Shown here: positions 51,490 to 58,339 of the stretch, piece by piece
Numbering within the stretch: the first letter of the stretch is position 1
Layout: the number at the start of each line of letters is the position of its first letter
Source: Chloroflexota bacterium
GTDB taxonomy: Bacteria; Chloroflexota; UBA6077; JACCZL01
NCBI GenBank assembly: GCA_020850535.1
Contig: JADZEM010000102.1
Location: 1 to 58,339, forward strand
Direction: 5' to 3'
DNA: 58,339 nucleotides
Translations under genes and position numbers: made by a program
Notes under the pieces: generated by a model
The model's input: the letters and a program-made list of their open reading frames with translations, nothing else
Told to the model about the DNA's origin: nothing
The model's database searches: none

Positions 51490-52535
51490 TGCATCCCCGA
51501 CATCGCACACTCACCTCACTCCTGCTGGCGCTGGTACTCCTGGCAGGGTGTGCCGCCCCTCGCGAGCCAGGACTGCCGCCGGCCCCGCCGCCCACGCCTG
51601 CCGTCTATCCACCCGTCACCTTCCCCAAGGATGAGGCTCCGCACAACGACCTCACGGAGTGGTGGTACTACACCGGCCACTTGCAGGCCGCTGACGGCCG
51701 ACAGTGGGGCTTCGAGCACGTCGTGTTTCAGGTGCTGCGCGCGAACCTGCCGCCGTTCTACATCTCCCACTTCGCGGTGACCGATCGTGCGCGCAAGCGG
51801 TTTGTCTTCGGCGAGCGCAGCAGCCAGGGCGTGCAGGCGCAGCCGCCGGAGGGCTTCGCGCTCGAGGTCGGCGGCTGGTCGATGCGTGGCCTGCTTGGCC
51901 AGGATCAGTTGGCCGCCAGCACCGACGAGTACGCCGTCGATCTTCGACTCAGTGCCACCAAGCCGCCGGTGCTCCACGACGGCGGGCTGGTGACCTTCGG
52001 CCCGGCCGGCGACTCGTACTACTATTCACGAACCCGCATGGAGATCAGCGGCGCCATCGTCGATCACGGCGAGCGGATCCCTGTCACCGGCCTCTCCTGG
52101 TTCGACAAGCAATGGGGCAACTTCGTGGTAGTCGGCGGCGGCTGGGACTGGTTCAGTCTCCACCTCGACGACGGCACTGAGTTGATGCTGAACCTGATCA
52201 AGGACGATCGAGGAGTCACGCAGATCGCCTATGGGACGTACGTCGCGGAGGACGGCCAGTTCCAGCATCTGCCTGGCTCGCAGTTCGAGGTCAGCGTGCT
52301 CGGCCAGTGGACCAGCCCGCACACCGGCTTCACCTACCCGAGCGGCTGGCGCGCGACGCTCCCCGGCCAGTCGCTCGACCTGACGATCAGGCCGGTCATC
52401 CCCGACCAGGAGCTGAACACGCAGCGCTCGACCGGCAAAATCTACTGGGAGGGCGCACAGGAGGTGACGGGCACGCGGGGCGGCCAGCCACTGTCTGGCC
52501 GTGGGTACGTCGAGCTGGTCGGGTACGAGCGGTAG
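51489..52535 (+). CDS. CrtC/AttH-like (lipocalin-like) lipoprotein
   Basis: A 348-residue lipoprotein with the signal TSLLLALVLLAGC (lipobox LAGC). The core has the marks of the AttH/carotenoid 1,2-hydratase group: APHNDLTEWWYYTGHL near residue 57, WGFEHVVFQV, PVTGLSWFDKQWGNF and a late STGKIYWEGAQEV. These form two lipocalin-like barrels that bind hydrophobic molecules. Translation is coupled to the MMPL exporter, so it may hold or hand over the exporter's lipid-like cargo; that is inference. Carotenoid hydration is not implied by sequence alone. Confidence 0.87.
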   Translation: MHPRHRTLTSLLLALVLLAGCAAPREPGLPPAPPPTPAVYPPVTFPKDEAPHNDLTEWWYYTGHLQAADGRQWGFEHVVFQVLRANLPPFYISHFAVTDRARKRFVFGERSSQGVQAQPPEGFALEVGGWSMRGLLGQDQLAASTDEYAVDLRLSATKPPVLHDGGLVTFGPAGDSYYYSRTRMEISGAIVDHGERIPVTGLSWFDKQWGNFVVVGGGWDWFSLHLDDGTELMLNLIKDDRGVTQIAYGTYVAEDGQFQHLPGSQFEVSVLGQWTSPHTGFTYPSGWRATLPGQSLDLTIRPVIPDQELNTQRSTGKIYWEGAQEVTGTRGGQPLSGRGYVELVGYER

Positions 52536-52569
52536 CGGCGCGGCGTGACGCGGTGAGTGGGAGAGGCCG

Positions 52570-53166
52570 TCAGTTGTAGCGGCCCGTCACCGCAACGTAC
52601 CCGAGCTTTTCAAGCTCGCGAACCGTGAGCGCGCGCGTCTCAGGCTTGAGCCACCAGTTCGTCTTGCGCCACTCGCCGTCCGGCGCGGCCCGGCCGATCA
52701 GGCGGATGCCGGTGTCGGCATACACGCCCCGGAACGTCAGGACGGCCCGCTGCAGGTGGTACGGCGAGGTCACCAGGACGGCACTGGTCAGCCGCTGCTC
52801 CTGCATGATCGACTTCGTGTGCACGGCGTTGCCGTAGGTGTCGTCGCCGTGCGGATCGACCAGGATCGCGCTGGCCGGGACACCATCCGCGATGGCCATG
52901 CCGCGCATGACATCGCCGTTGGAGTGGCTGCCGTCCCAGGTCGCCCCGGAGAAGATCAGCTTCGGCGCCCAGCCGGCCCGGTAGAGGCGCACGCCCTCGC
53001 GGTAGCGGGCCAGCGCCTCGTCGCCGCTGATGACGATGATCGCGTCACTCGCGGCCAGCGGCTCACTCGGGCCTTCCAGCAGGAATCCCGGTGCGACGAA
53101 CGCCGTTCCCGCGACCATCGCCATGAGGAGCAGCAGGACGGCGAGCCGGCGCAGCCAGCGCAGCAT
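52570..53166 (-). CDS. DUF218/YdcF-SanA-like membrane protein
   Basis: A 198-residue protein with an N-terminal signal anchor (LAVLLLLMAMVAGTAFVA) and a DUF218 domain outside: SDAIIVISGDEALARYREGVRLYRAG, KLIFSGATW, HTKSIMQEQ, LVTSPYHLQRAVLTFR. Family members such as SanA and ElyC affect envelope integrity. I use ATG 53166 because GGGAGGGG lies 7 nt upstream; GTG 53175 is too close to that site. Confidence 0.88.
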   Translation of the reverse strand: MLRWLRRLAVLLLLMAMVAGTAFVAPGFLLEGPSEPLAASDAIIVISGDEALARYREGVRLYRAGWAPKLIFSGATWDGSHSNGDVMRGMAIADGVPASAILVDPHGDDTYGNAVHTKSIMQEQRLTSAVLVTSPYHLQRAVLTFRGVYADTGIRLIGRAAPDGEWRKTNWWLKPETRALTVRELEKLGYVAVTGRYN

Positions 53167-53246
53167 CGGTCGCACCCCTCCCAGAGGGTCAGTCCCCGCT
53201 GTGAGTATAGGCAGCGAGCGGCGCGCTCGTCAGCGAAAGCCTCGGA

Positions 53247-54134
53247 TCAGGCCCGCGTCTCCACCTGGAGCAGTTGCCGACGACCGTTCGCCACCGAGTT
53301 GCAGGACGCTCGACCGCACACCGAGAGCAGCCCCTCGCGCGGCAGACCCAGCGCCAACCCCTCGCGCACACGCCGCTCGATCAAGTCGAGCATCCGAGGA
53401 TGCAGTCCGAAATGGGCGCTCCGAGCAGCCTGCAACCCAGGATGCGCCTCCCGGATCGCCGCAAGCTGCTCGTCAATGCGCCTGAGCAGCACTCCCGTGT
53501 TCAGGAAGTAGGGGACAATCGCCAGGCGGGTGGCCCCGAGCTTGACGCAGCGCTCCACGACCTCGGCGAGGCTCGGGCGGGTCAGGCTGACCCAGGCCGC
53601 TTCGACCATCGGATACTGGTCCTTGCCGCGTTCCCAGACCAGCCGCGCCGCCTTACAGAGGTCGCCGTTGGCATCTGGATCGCTGGTGCCAGCGCCCACC
53701 AGGATCACGGCGGTCAGCGAGTCGTCCGCGCCGTCAAGGGTGGCGAGCGCTTCCTGCGCGCGGGTGTCCACGGTCTCCAGGATCTCGTCGGCAGCGCCGA
53801 GCGGCGGCACGAACTCGATCTCGGCCCACTGGCCGGCTGCGCGCGCGGCTTGCAGCTCGGTCGGCAAATCCTCGCGCACGTGTCCGGCTGGGAACAGGAA
53901 GTAGGGCAGCGCCACGACCTGTCGCGTGCCGAGACGCGCGCACTGCTCCCACGCTTCGTCAATCGACGGCAAGCCGTCCTCGGCGCGCGGGAACTCGAGC
54001 GCACCGAACACGACCTGGATCGGCGCGAGACGCTCGGCAATCGCTTCGTGGATGCGTCGATACTCGGCGCGGGCCTCGCGGTCCCGACTGCCATGGGCCA
54101 TCATCAGAACCGATTGATCGCTCGTATTGCTCAT
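53247..54134 (-). CDS. cbiX: Sirohydrochlorin cobaltochelatase (CbiX, long form)
   Basis: Inserts cobalt into sirohydrochlorin, the entry to the early-cobalt (anaerobic) cobalamin route. The 295-residue protein has two homologous halves. The first begins VLMMAHGSRDREARAEY with the metal-binding His and has LPYFLFPAGHVREDLP. The second has VGAGTSDPDANGDLCKAARLVWE and VPYFLNTGVLLRRI. A CGRASC pair near the C terminus may bind metal. It lies 46 kb from the corrin cluster and is a single gene, so its link to that cluster is by function only. Confidence 0.9.
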   Translation of the reverse strand: MSNTSDQSVLMMAHGSRDREARAEYRRIHEAIAERLAPIQVVFGALEFPRAEDGLPSIDEAWEQCARLGTRQVVALPYFLFPAGHVREDLPTELQAARAAGQWAEIEFVPPLGAADEILETVDTRAQEALATLDGADDSLTAVILVGAGTSDPDANGDLCKAARLVWERGKDQYPMVEAAWVSLTRPSLAEVVERCVKLGATRLAIVPYFLNTGVLLRRIDEQLAAIREAHPGLQAARSAHFGLHPRMLDLIERRVREGLALGLPREGLLSVCGRASCNSVANGRRQLLQVETRA

Positions 54135-54294
54135 CTAGCTTGACATCCTGGTGTGGCACGCCGACGTGCTGGGAGATGTGGCTCGTCGCACGGCCCGGTC
54201 TGAGGGTCGACCGACGCGATGGTACGGTCGATGGTCGTATTATGAGGGCTATGCCGCGTGGTTCAACCGATCCGCTCGTGACGATTTCTGTCTG

Positions 54295-55419
54295 ATGCTG
54301 CTGTTCACTCAGGCCCGGCGGCTGCTGGGCGGTCCGCCGAGGGCGTCGCTGCTCGCCGTACTCGCCTTGTTGGCTGCCCTGCTGGCTGGCGGGGCCTGCG
54401 GATTCGGCACGCCGGCGGCTGCACCGATCCCGCTCCCGACGCCCGCCCCGCTCCCCCGCCCGACCGCCGAGCCGCCGGCCTCGGTCGCGGCGTGGTACCT
54501 GGCGGCCCAGGCCGGCAACGAGGAGAAGGTCCGGATCCGCGCCGACCTGACCCAACCCGAGATCGACCGCATCCGACGGGTCGTCGAGCGCCGCTACCCG
54601 AAGCTGGCCGTTGACTGGTCGCGCGGCAGCGACGCGTCGCTGTTCCAGACCACGGCTGACGAGATTCGGGCCGGCACGGCGAACTGGGACATCTACATCG
54701 GCGACAGCGGCCCGACGCTCGCCCTGGCTCGGGCCGCCCTGCGCTGGACCCCACCAGAGGGCCGCAACGTGCGCCCCGAGCTGATCGACGGCGAGGGCGG
54801 CTGGTACGCGATGGCCGCGACGTACCACGTCATGCAGTACAGCAGCGAACAGGTGCCACCGGCGGCCGTGCCGCGCGCTTACGAGATGCTGCAGGATCCG
54901 GGGTATCTCGGGCGGCTTGCCATCGAGGATCAGTCGCTGGTCTGGCTGAAGGGGCTGATCGAGACGCGCGGCCAGGAGCGGACCGCTGCGCTGATCCAGG
55001 CGCTGGCACAGCAGGGCGTCACGTTTCGGGGCGACGCCCGCTCGCTGGTCGCCTTCGTGACGGCGGGCGAGCATGCCGTGGCCATCGACACTCGCCTTGA
55101 CGCAGTCGAGCGAGACAAACGCAGCGGTGGCAAGACCGGCTGGGCGGCCGTTGAGCCGGTGCTCGTTCAACCGCTGGCGATGGTCGTCTCCGCCAGCACC
55201 GACCGACCAAACGCCACGAAGGTCGTGGCCAACCTGCTGCTCTCGCTCGACGTGCAGGAGATCCTGGCCGAGCATGGCCGCGTGCCCAGCCGCGCCGACG
55301 CCGACTCGGAGCCACAGTCGCCGGTCCGGGGATTGCGGACGCAGGTCGTGCTGCCGCCAGACAGCGCCCGCGAGCGCGAGCTGCGCGCGCTCTGGTCGGA
55401 GCTGTGGGGCCGACGCTGA
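54295..55419 (+). CDS. ABC transporter substrate-binding lipoprotein (iron/spermidine type)
   Basis: A 374-residue extracytoplasmic solute-binding protein. A lipobox in LLAGGAC ends the signal, then a Pro-rich linker. The binding core has VERRYPKLAVDW, NWDIYIGDSGPT, GGWYAMAATYHVMQYSS, and LVWLKGLIETRG, like family 1/iron-binding proteins. No permease or ATPase follows. A TATTAT hexamer at 54238-54243 may be its -10 box. The longer frame from 54151 is discarded because it would bury the signal peptide. Confidence 0.85.
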   Translation: MLLFTQARRLLGGPPRASLLAVLALLAALLAGGACGFGTPAAAPIPLPTPAPLPRPTAEPPASVAAWYLAAQAGNEEKVRIRADLTQPEIDRIRRVVERRYPKLAVDWSRGSDASLFQTTADEIRAGTANWDIYIGDSGPTLALARAALRWTPPEGRNVRPELIDGEGGWYAMAATYHVMQYSSEQVPPAAVPRAYEMLQDPGYLGRLAIEDQSLVWLKGLIETRGQERTAALIQALAQQGVTFRGDARSLVAFVTAGEHAVAIDTRLDAVERDKRSGGKTGWAAVEPVLVQPLAMVVSASTDRPNATKVVANLLLSLDVQEILAEHGRVPSRADADSEPQSPVRGLRTQVVLPPDSARERELRALWSELWGRR

Positions 55420-55543
55420 CGCGGGTCAACGCGGTCCAGGGCGGCCCCGGCTAACCGTTGCTGAGGCGGCTTTCCACCACCTATGCTACCCACCAGATCG
55501 AGTGAGCACAGACTGACTCGCCGTATCAATTCTGGCAAAGGCG

Positions 55544-56884
55544 GTGCGCGTGCGAACGACACAGTTCGGGGCGCACTCCGGTTTCGGCGCTTGGGGCGAC
55601 GAATCGGAGCTGGCGAGCGCGGCAGCGGAGCGCGGTGACCGGGGACGCGGCCTGCACGAGGAGCACATTGAGAAGGCCATCCTGTCAAACGGCGTGACGG
55701 TCCTCTCGCGGTACCTGACCGATCCCGACATCGTTGCGATCAGCATCGGCGCGCGGGCGGGCGCTCGCAACGAGGACGACGCCACGGCCGGCGCCACCAA
55801 GTTCCTGGAGAAGCTGTACGTCCAGGGAACCACCCGCCGCCCTGGACCCGAGCAGGTGCAGCGCCCGCTGACCGTGCGCGGCTCGGGCGTCTCGGCGATG
55901 GCCGGCTCGGAGATGGTCGTCTTCCAGTCCCAGGTGCGGACTGCCGACCTCGGGACGATGCTCGACGTGGTTTCCGACGTGATCCTCAACTCGACGTTCT
56001 CCGAGGACCGCGTCGAGAACGAGCGCCGGGTGATCCTGGAGGAGCTGCGCGCCCGCCGTGCCAGCCCGAACGTCTACGCGTCGGACCTGTTCTATCCGGC
56101 CGTCTTCGGCTCGCACCCGCTCTCACGCTCGACGGCCGGCGATGCCGAGAACACGCCCAACCTGACGCGCGCCACGCTGGTCAACTACCGCGACCGCTAC
56201 GTCACCGGCGTGAACACGGTGATCGCCGTCGCCGGCAACCTGCCGAGCGATCGGGTCTTCGCCCAGGCTGAGAAGTATTTCGGCAGCCTGCCGGCCGGCG
56301 AGGCGGCGCCGGCATCGGACGTGCCGCCGCCACCTCGGAATCCGGGCCGCATCGATGGGCAGGCCGGCAGCTCCCAGGCTCGGGTCATCATCGGCGGCCC
56401 GCTGCCGGGCCTGCGCCACGAAGACCGCTTTCCGCTCGCGGTGGCGAACTCCGTGCTGGGCGGGTCGGGGATGCGCCTCTTCCGTGAGATCCGCGACCTG
56501 CGCGGCCTCTCCTACGATCCGGCTCCCTCGATCCAACAGTTCCCCGATGCCGGCATCTGGCTGGCCGCCGCCGGCACCGACCCCGTGAACATCGATACCG
56601 TCGTCGAGATCCTCAATCGGGAGATCGGCCGGCTCGCCGAGGAGGCGCTCTCCGACGACGACCTCAACAACGCCAAGAACTACCTCGACGGCAGCCTCGT
56701 CGTCGGGCTGGAGACGTTCTCGGCCCAGGCGTTCCAGATGATCCGCGACGAGAGCTACGGCGTCCGCGTCCTCTCGCAGGCGCACCGCGAGGGCATCGCG
56801 CGGGTCACGGCTGACGACGTACTGCGGGTGGCCCAAGCGTATCTACGGCCGGAGACGGCGACCCTGGTGGTGGTTCAACCATGA
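55544..56884 (+). CDS. M16-family peptidase homologue, zinc site lost
   Basis: A 446-residue M16B (insulinase-fold) protein. The fold is clear from LSNGVTVLSRYLTDPDIVAISIGARAGARNED, ENERRVILEEL and FREIRDLRGLSYDPAP. The HxxEH motif reads KFLEK (Lys86 and Lys90 in place of both His), so zinc binding and catalysis should be lost. It overlaps by ATGA a second M16 gene that keeps the motif; such active/inactive pairs form heterodimers in M16B. The start is GTG 55544 or 55550; the 40-residue N terminus is not part of the fold. Confidence 0.9.
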   Translation: MRVRTTQFGAHSGFGAWGDESELASAAAERGDRGRGLHEEHIEKAILSNGVTVLSRYLTDPDIVAISIGARAGARNEDDATAGATKFLEKLYVQGTTRRPGPEQVQRPLTVRGSGVSAMAGSEMVVFQSQVRTADLGTMLDVVSDVILNSTFSEDRVENERRVILEELRARRASPNVYASDLFYPAVFGSHPLSRSTAGDAENTPNLTRATLVNYRDRYVTGVNTVIAVAGNLPSDRVFAQAEKYFGSLPAGEAAPASDVPPPPRNPGRIDGQAGSSQARVIIGGPLPGLRHEDRFPLAVANSVLGGSGMRLFREIRDLRGLSYDPAPSIQQFPDAGIWLAAAGTDPVNIDTVVEILNREIGRLAEEALSDDDLNNAKNYLDGSLVVGLETFSAQAFQMIRDESYGVRVLSQAHREGIARVTADDVLRVAQAYLRPETATLVVVQP

Positions 56885-58113
56885 GCGACGACGCGAAGCG
56901 CGACGATCTCCCGAACGGCATGGCTGTCTTCACTCGGGAGCGCCCGTACGCCGATGTCACTGCCATCAGCATCAGCGTCAAAGGCGGCTCGCGGAACGAG
57001 CACGAGGACACCGTCGGCGCGGCCCACTTCATGGAGCACATGTTCTTCCAGGGCACACCCTCGCGCCCGAACATCGAGTCCGTGTTCGGACCGATCAGCG
57101 CCCGAGGCGGCTGGCTGAACGCCTACACTGCCTTCGAGAACATCAACTTTCAGGCCGTCGTCAAGAACGAGGACTTCCAGCTTGCGCTGGACACGCTGGC
57201 CGACATGCTGGTCAACGCCCTCTTCGCCGAGGAGCGCATCGACAAGGAGCGCCAGGTCGTCCTGGAGGAGTTGATTCGCGGGAAGAACGAGCCGCGCCGC
57301 TACGCCGGCGAGCTGTTCTTCAAGCACGTCTTCGCGGATCACCCCTGCCGCAACCTGCCCATCGGCAGCCGTGAGACGCTGGCAAACTCCGACCGCAACG
57401 TGCTGATGTCGTTCAGGAACGCCAACTTCCTGGCCTCAAACATGTACACGGCAGTTGTGGGCGATCAGCGCCATGAGGACATCGCCGAGCGCGTCGCCGC
57501 AGCTTTCCGCGACATGCCGACCGGCCCACGCCCGACCTTTGAGACGGCCCCCATCCCGACGGCTCGTCCGCGGCGCATCGAGGAGACGACGCCCGGCACC
57601 CAGGCGCACCTCGCGATGGGCCTCCCGGCCGCCGGCGCCAACCACGCCGACACCTACGCGCTGGACATCATGAGCGCTACGCTCGGGACGGTCGGGCGGC
57701 GGCTGGTCACCGAGATCCGTGACAAGCGGGGTCTCGCGCCGCACGTCAGCTCGTACTACTACGCGCTGTCGGATGTGGGCACCTGGAACGTCTCGGTCAG
57801 CACCTCGCCGGACAACATCGAGCAGATCGTGGAGCTGGTGACCGCCGAGATGAATCGCATCCGCGGCGAGCCGCTGACCGAGGGCGAGCTTGAGGATGCC
57901 AGGTCGTACATCGAGGGCGGCGCGGTACTCGGCCTGCAGACCAGCATCTCGTTCGCCCAGTACCTCGCGGACCGCGAGGCCATCGGCGTCGAGCCGCCGC
58001 TGGAGGAGTACCTGCGGCGCGTTTCCAGCGTCACGGCTGACGACGTGCAGCGCGTGGCCCAGACCTACCTCGACCCCGCCCTCGTGACGTCGGTGTTGCT
58101 CAGCCCGCGGTAG
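56881..58113 (+). CDS. M16-family zinc peptidase, active subunit
   Basis: A 410-residue M16B peptidase with the inverted zinc motif HFMEH (His49, Glu52, His53) in AAHFMEHMFFQGT, and the third ligand region in IDKERQVVLEELIRG. The C-terminal half has LVTEIRDKRGLAPHVSSYY, the substrate-binding region. It probably cleaves peptides in a two-gene complex with the preceding zinc-less homologue, with which it is translationally coupled. There is no signal peptide, so it acts in the cytoplasm. Confidence 0.93.
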   Translation: MSDDAKRDDLPNGMAVFTRERPYADVTAISISVKGGSRNEHEDTVGAAHFMEHMFFQGTPSRPNIESVFGPISARGGWLNAYTAFENINFQAVVKNEDFQLALDTLADMLVNALFAEERIDKERQVVLEELIRGKNEPRRYAGELFFKHVFADHPCRNLPIGSRETLANSDRNVLMSFRNANFLASNMYTAVVGDQRHEDIAERVAAAFRDMPTGPRPTFETAPIPTARPRRIEETTPGTQAHLAMGLPAAGANHADTYALDIMSATLGTVGRRLVTEIRDKRGLAPHVSSYYYALSDVGTWNVSVSTSPDNIEQIVELVTAEMNRIRGEPLTEGELEDARSYIEGGAVLGLQTSISFAQYLADREAIGVEPPLEEYLRRVSSVTADDVQRVAQTYLDPALVTSVLLSPR

Positions 58114-58130
58114 GCATCGACGGGCTCCCG

Positions 58131-58163
58131 CGCGACCGTGCCGGCCTGCCGGGTACGGTCGCG
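58131..58163 (+). terminator. Hairpin after the M16 pair
   Basis: CGCGACCGT (58131-58139) pairs with ACGGTCGCG (58155-58163), extended by a G-T and two C-G pairs inward. It lies 17 bp after the last stop codon. No T-run follows, so it is a candidate rather than a clear intrinsic terminator. Confidence 0.5.
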
Positions 58164-58224
58164 TCTCAGGGCGATTGCATGTTCATTGGTGTCCCCGGAG
58201 CATCATGGAACGGGCGGTCGGGGG

Positions 58225-58339
58225 TTGAAAGCCCCGCCTACAGTCATTCCGTCGCTGCGCGACGGAGACCGGGAACGGCCGGCACTGGTGAGACTGGCGC
58301 GTCGCGCAGCGACTGCAGGATCGTAGGCGGGGCTTTCAA
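58225..58339. repeat. Inverted-repeat element at the window end
   Basis: A 17-bp perfect inverted repeat forms the ends (58225-58241 and 58323-58339, TTGAAAGCCCCGCCTAC). An inner 13-bp pair lies at 58251-58263 and 58301-58313 (GTCGCTGCGCGAC type). Together they give a long nested palindrome of about 115 bp. It looks like a small non-coding mobile or REP-like element and may continue past the window edge. Confidence 0.7.

Noticed and set aside
54151-54294. Longer start for the iron-type binding lipoprotein, with TTGACA at 54140-54145
   Set aside because: The extension would hide the lipoprotein signal, and no -10 box lies 16-18 bp after that TTGACA.

Overview
This is a GC-rich, gene-dense bacterial chromosome segment with no phage, transposase, plasmid or CRISPR genes. 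Many stop/start overlaps are of the ATGA, GTGA or TGATG type. The gene mix (anaerobic-type and aerobic-type corrin genes together, lipoproteins, YfhO-like and GT39-like membrane proteins, a DUF4346 protein, family-wide GC-rich inverted repeats) suggests a member of the Chloroflexota, perhaps near Thermomicrobia. That placement is an inference; the window has no rRNA gene.

Layout. 1-7300 is a corrin-ring gene cluster: cobH/cbiC (+), cobK and cobF (-), then cobL, cobI, cobM, a cbiG-cobJ fusion and a 44-residue membrane peptide, all coupled on the + strand. 7437-7901 (-) is a peroxiredoxin whose peroxidatic cysteine codon is an in-frame TGA, read here as a likely selenocysteine. 8201-13366 is a histidine operon (HisRS-like gene, hisG, hisD, hisC). 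13977-16307 (-) holds comF, a small membrane protein and an amidohydrolase. 16490-18553 (-) is a long HlyD-like lipoprotein. 19090-19371 is a SWIM zinc-finger protein with a well-defined promoter and a structured leader. 19469-21610 holds two more cobalamin genes (cbiB/cobD and a cobT-type gene). 21670-26426 holds def, a peptide-binding lipoprotein, secD and secF. 26538-31241 (-) holds manC, pyrG and a secreted SH3-metallopeptidase-like protein. 31524-34620 holds a cysteine desulfurase, an FAH-family enzyme and a membrane-anchored bicupin. 34687-49117 holds membrane proteins, a PIG-L deacetylase, an MtrA-like corrinoid protein, a sensorless histidine kinase, rsfS, a YfhO-like protein, a thioesterase, an S41 peptidase homologue, galK, rnhA and a hydrolase. 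49243-52535 is an MMPL exporter coupled to a CrtC/AttH-like lipoprotein. 53247-54134 (-) is the cobalt chelatase cbiX. 55544-58113 is a pair of M16 peptidases, one lacking its zinc ligands. The window ends in an inverted-repeat element.

How the genes work together. CbiX (early cobalt insertion), CbiG, CobI/J/M/L/K/H and CobF cover most of corrin-ring construction. CbiB and CobT act in nucleotide-loop assembly. An MtrA-like protein could be a consumer of the corrinoid. The most unusual item is the peroxiredoxin: its frame is intact on both sides of TGA, the motif PxxxSxxC becomes PxxxSxxU, and a perfect 6-bp stem-loop begins 12 nt after the TGA.
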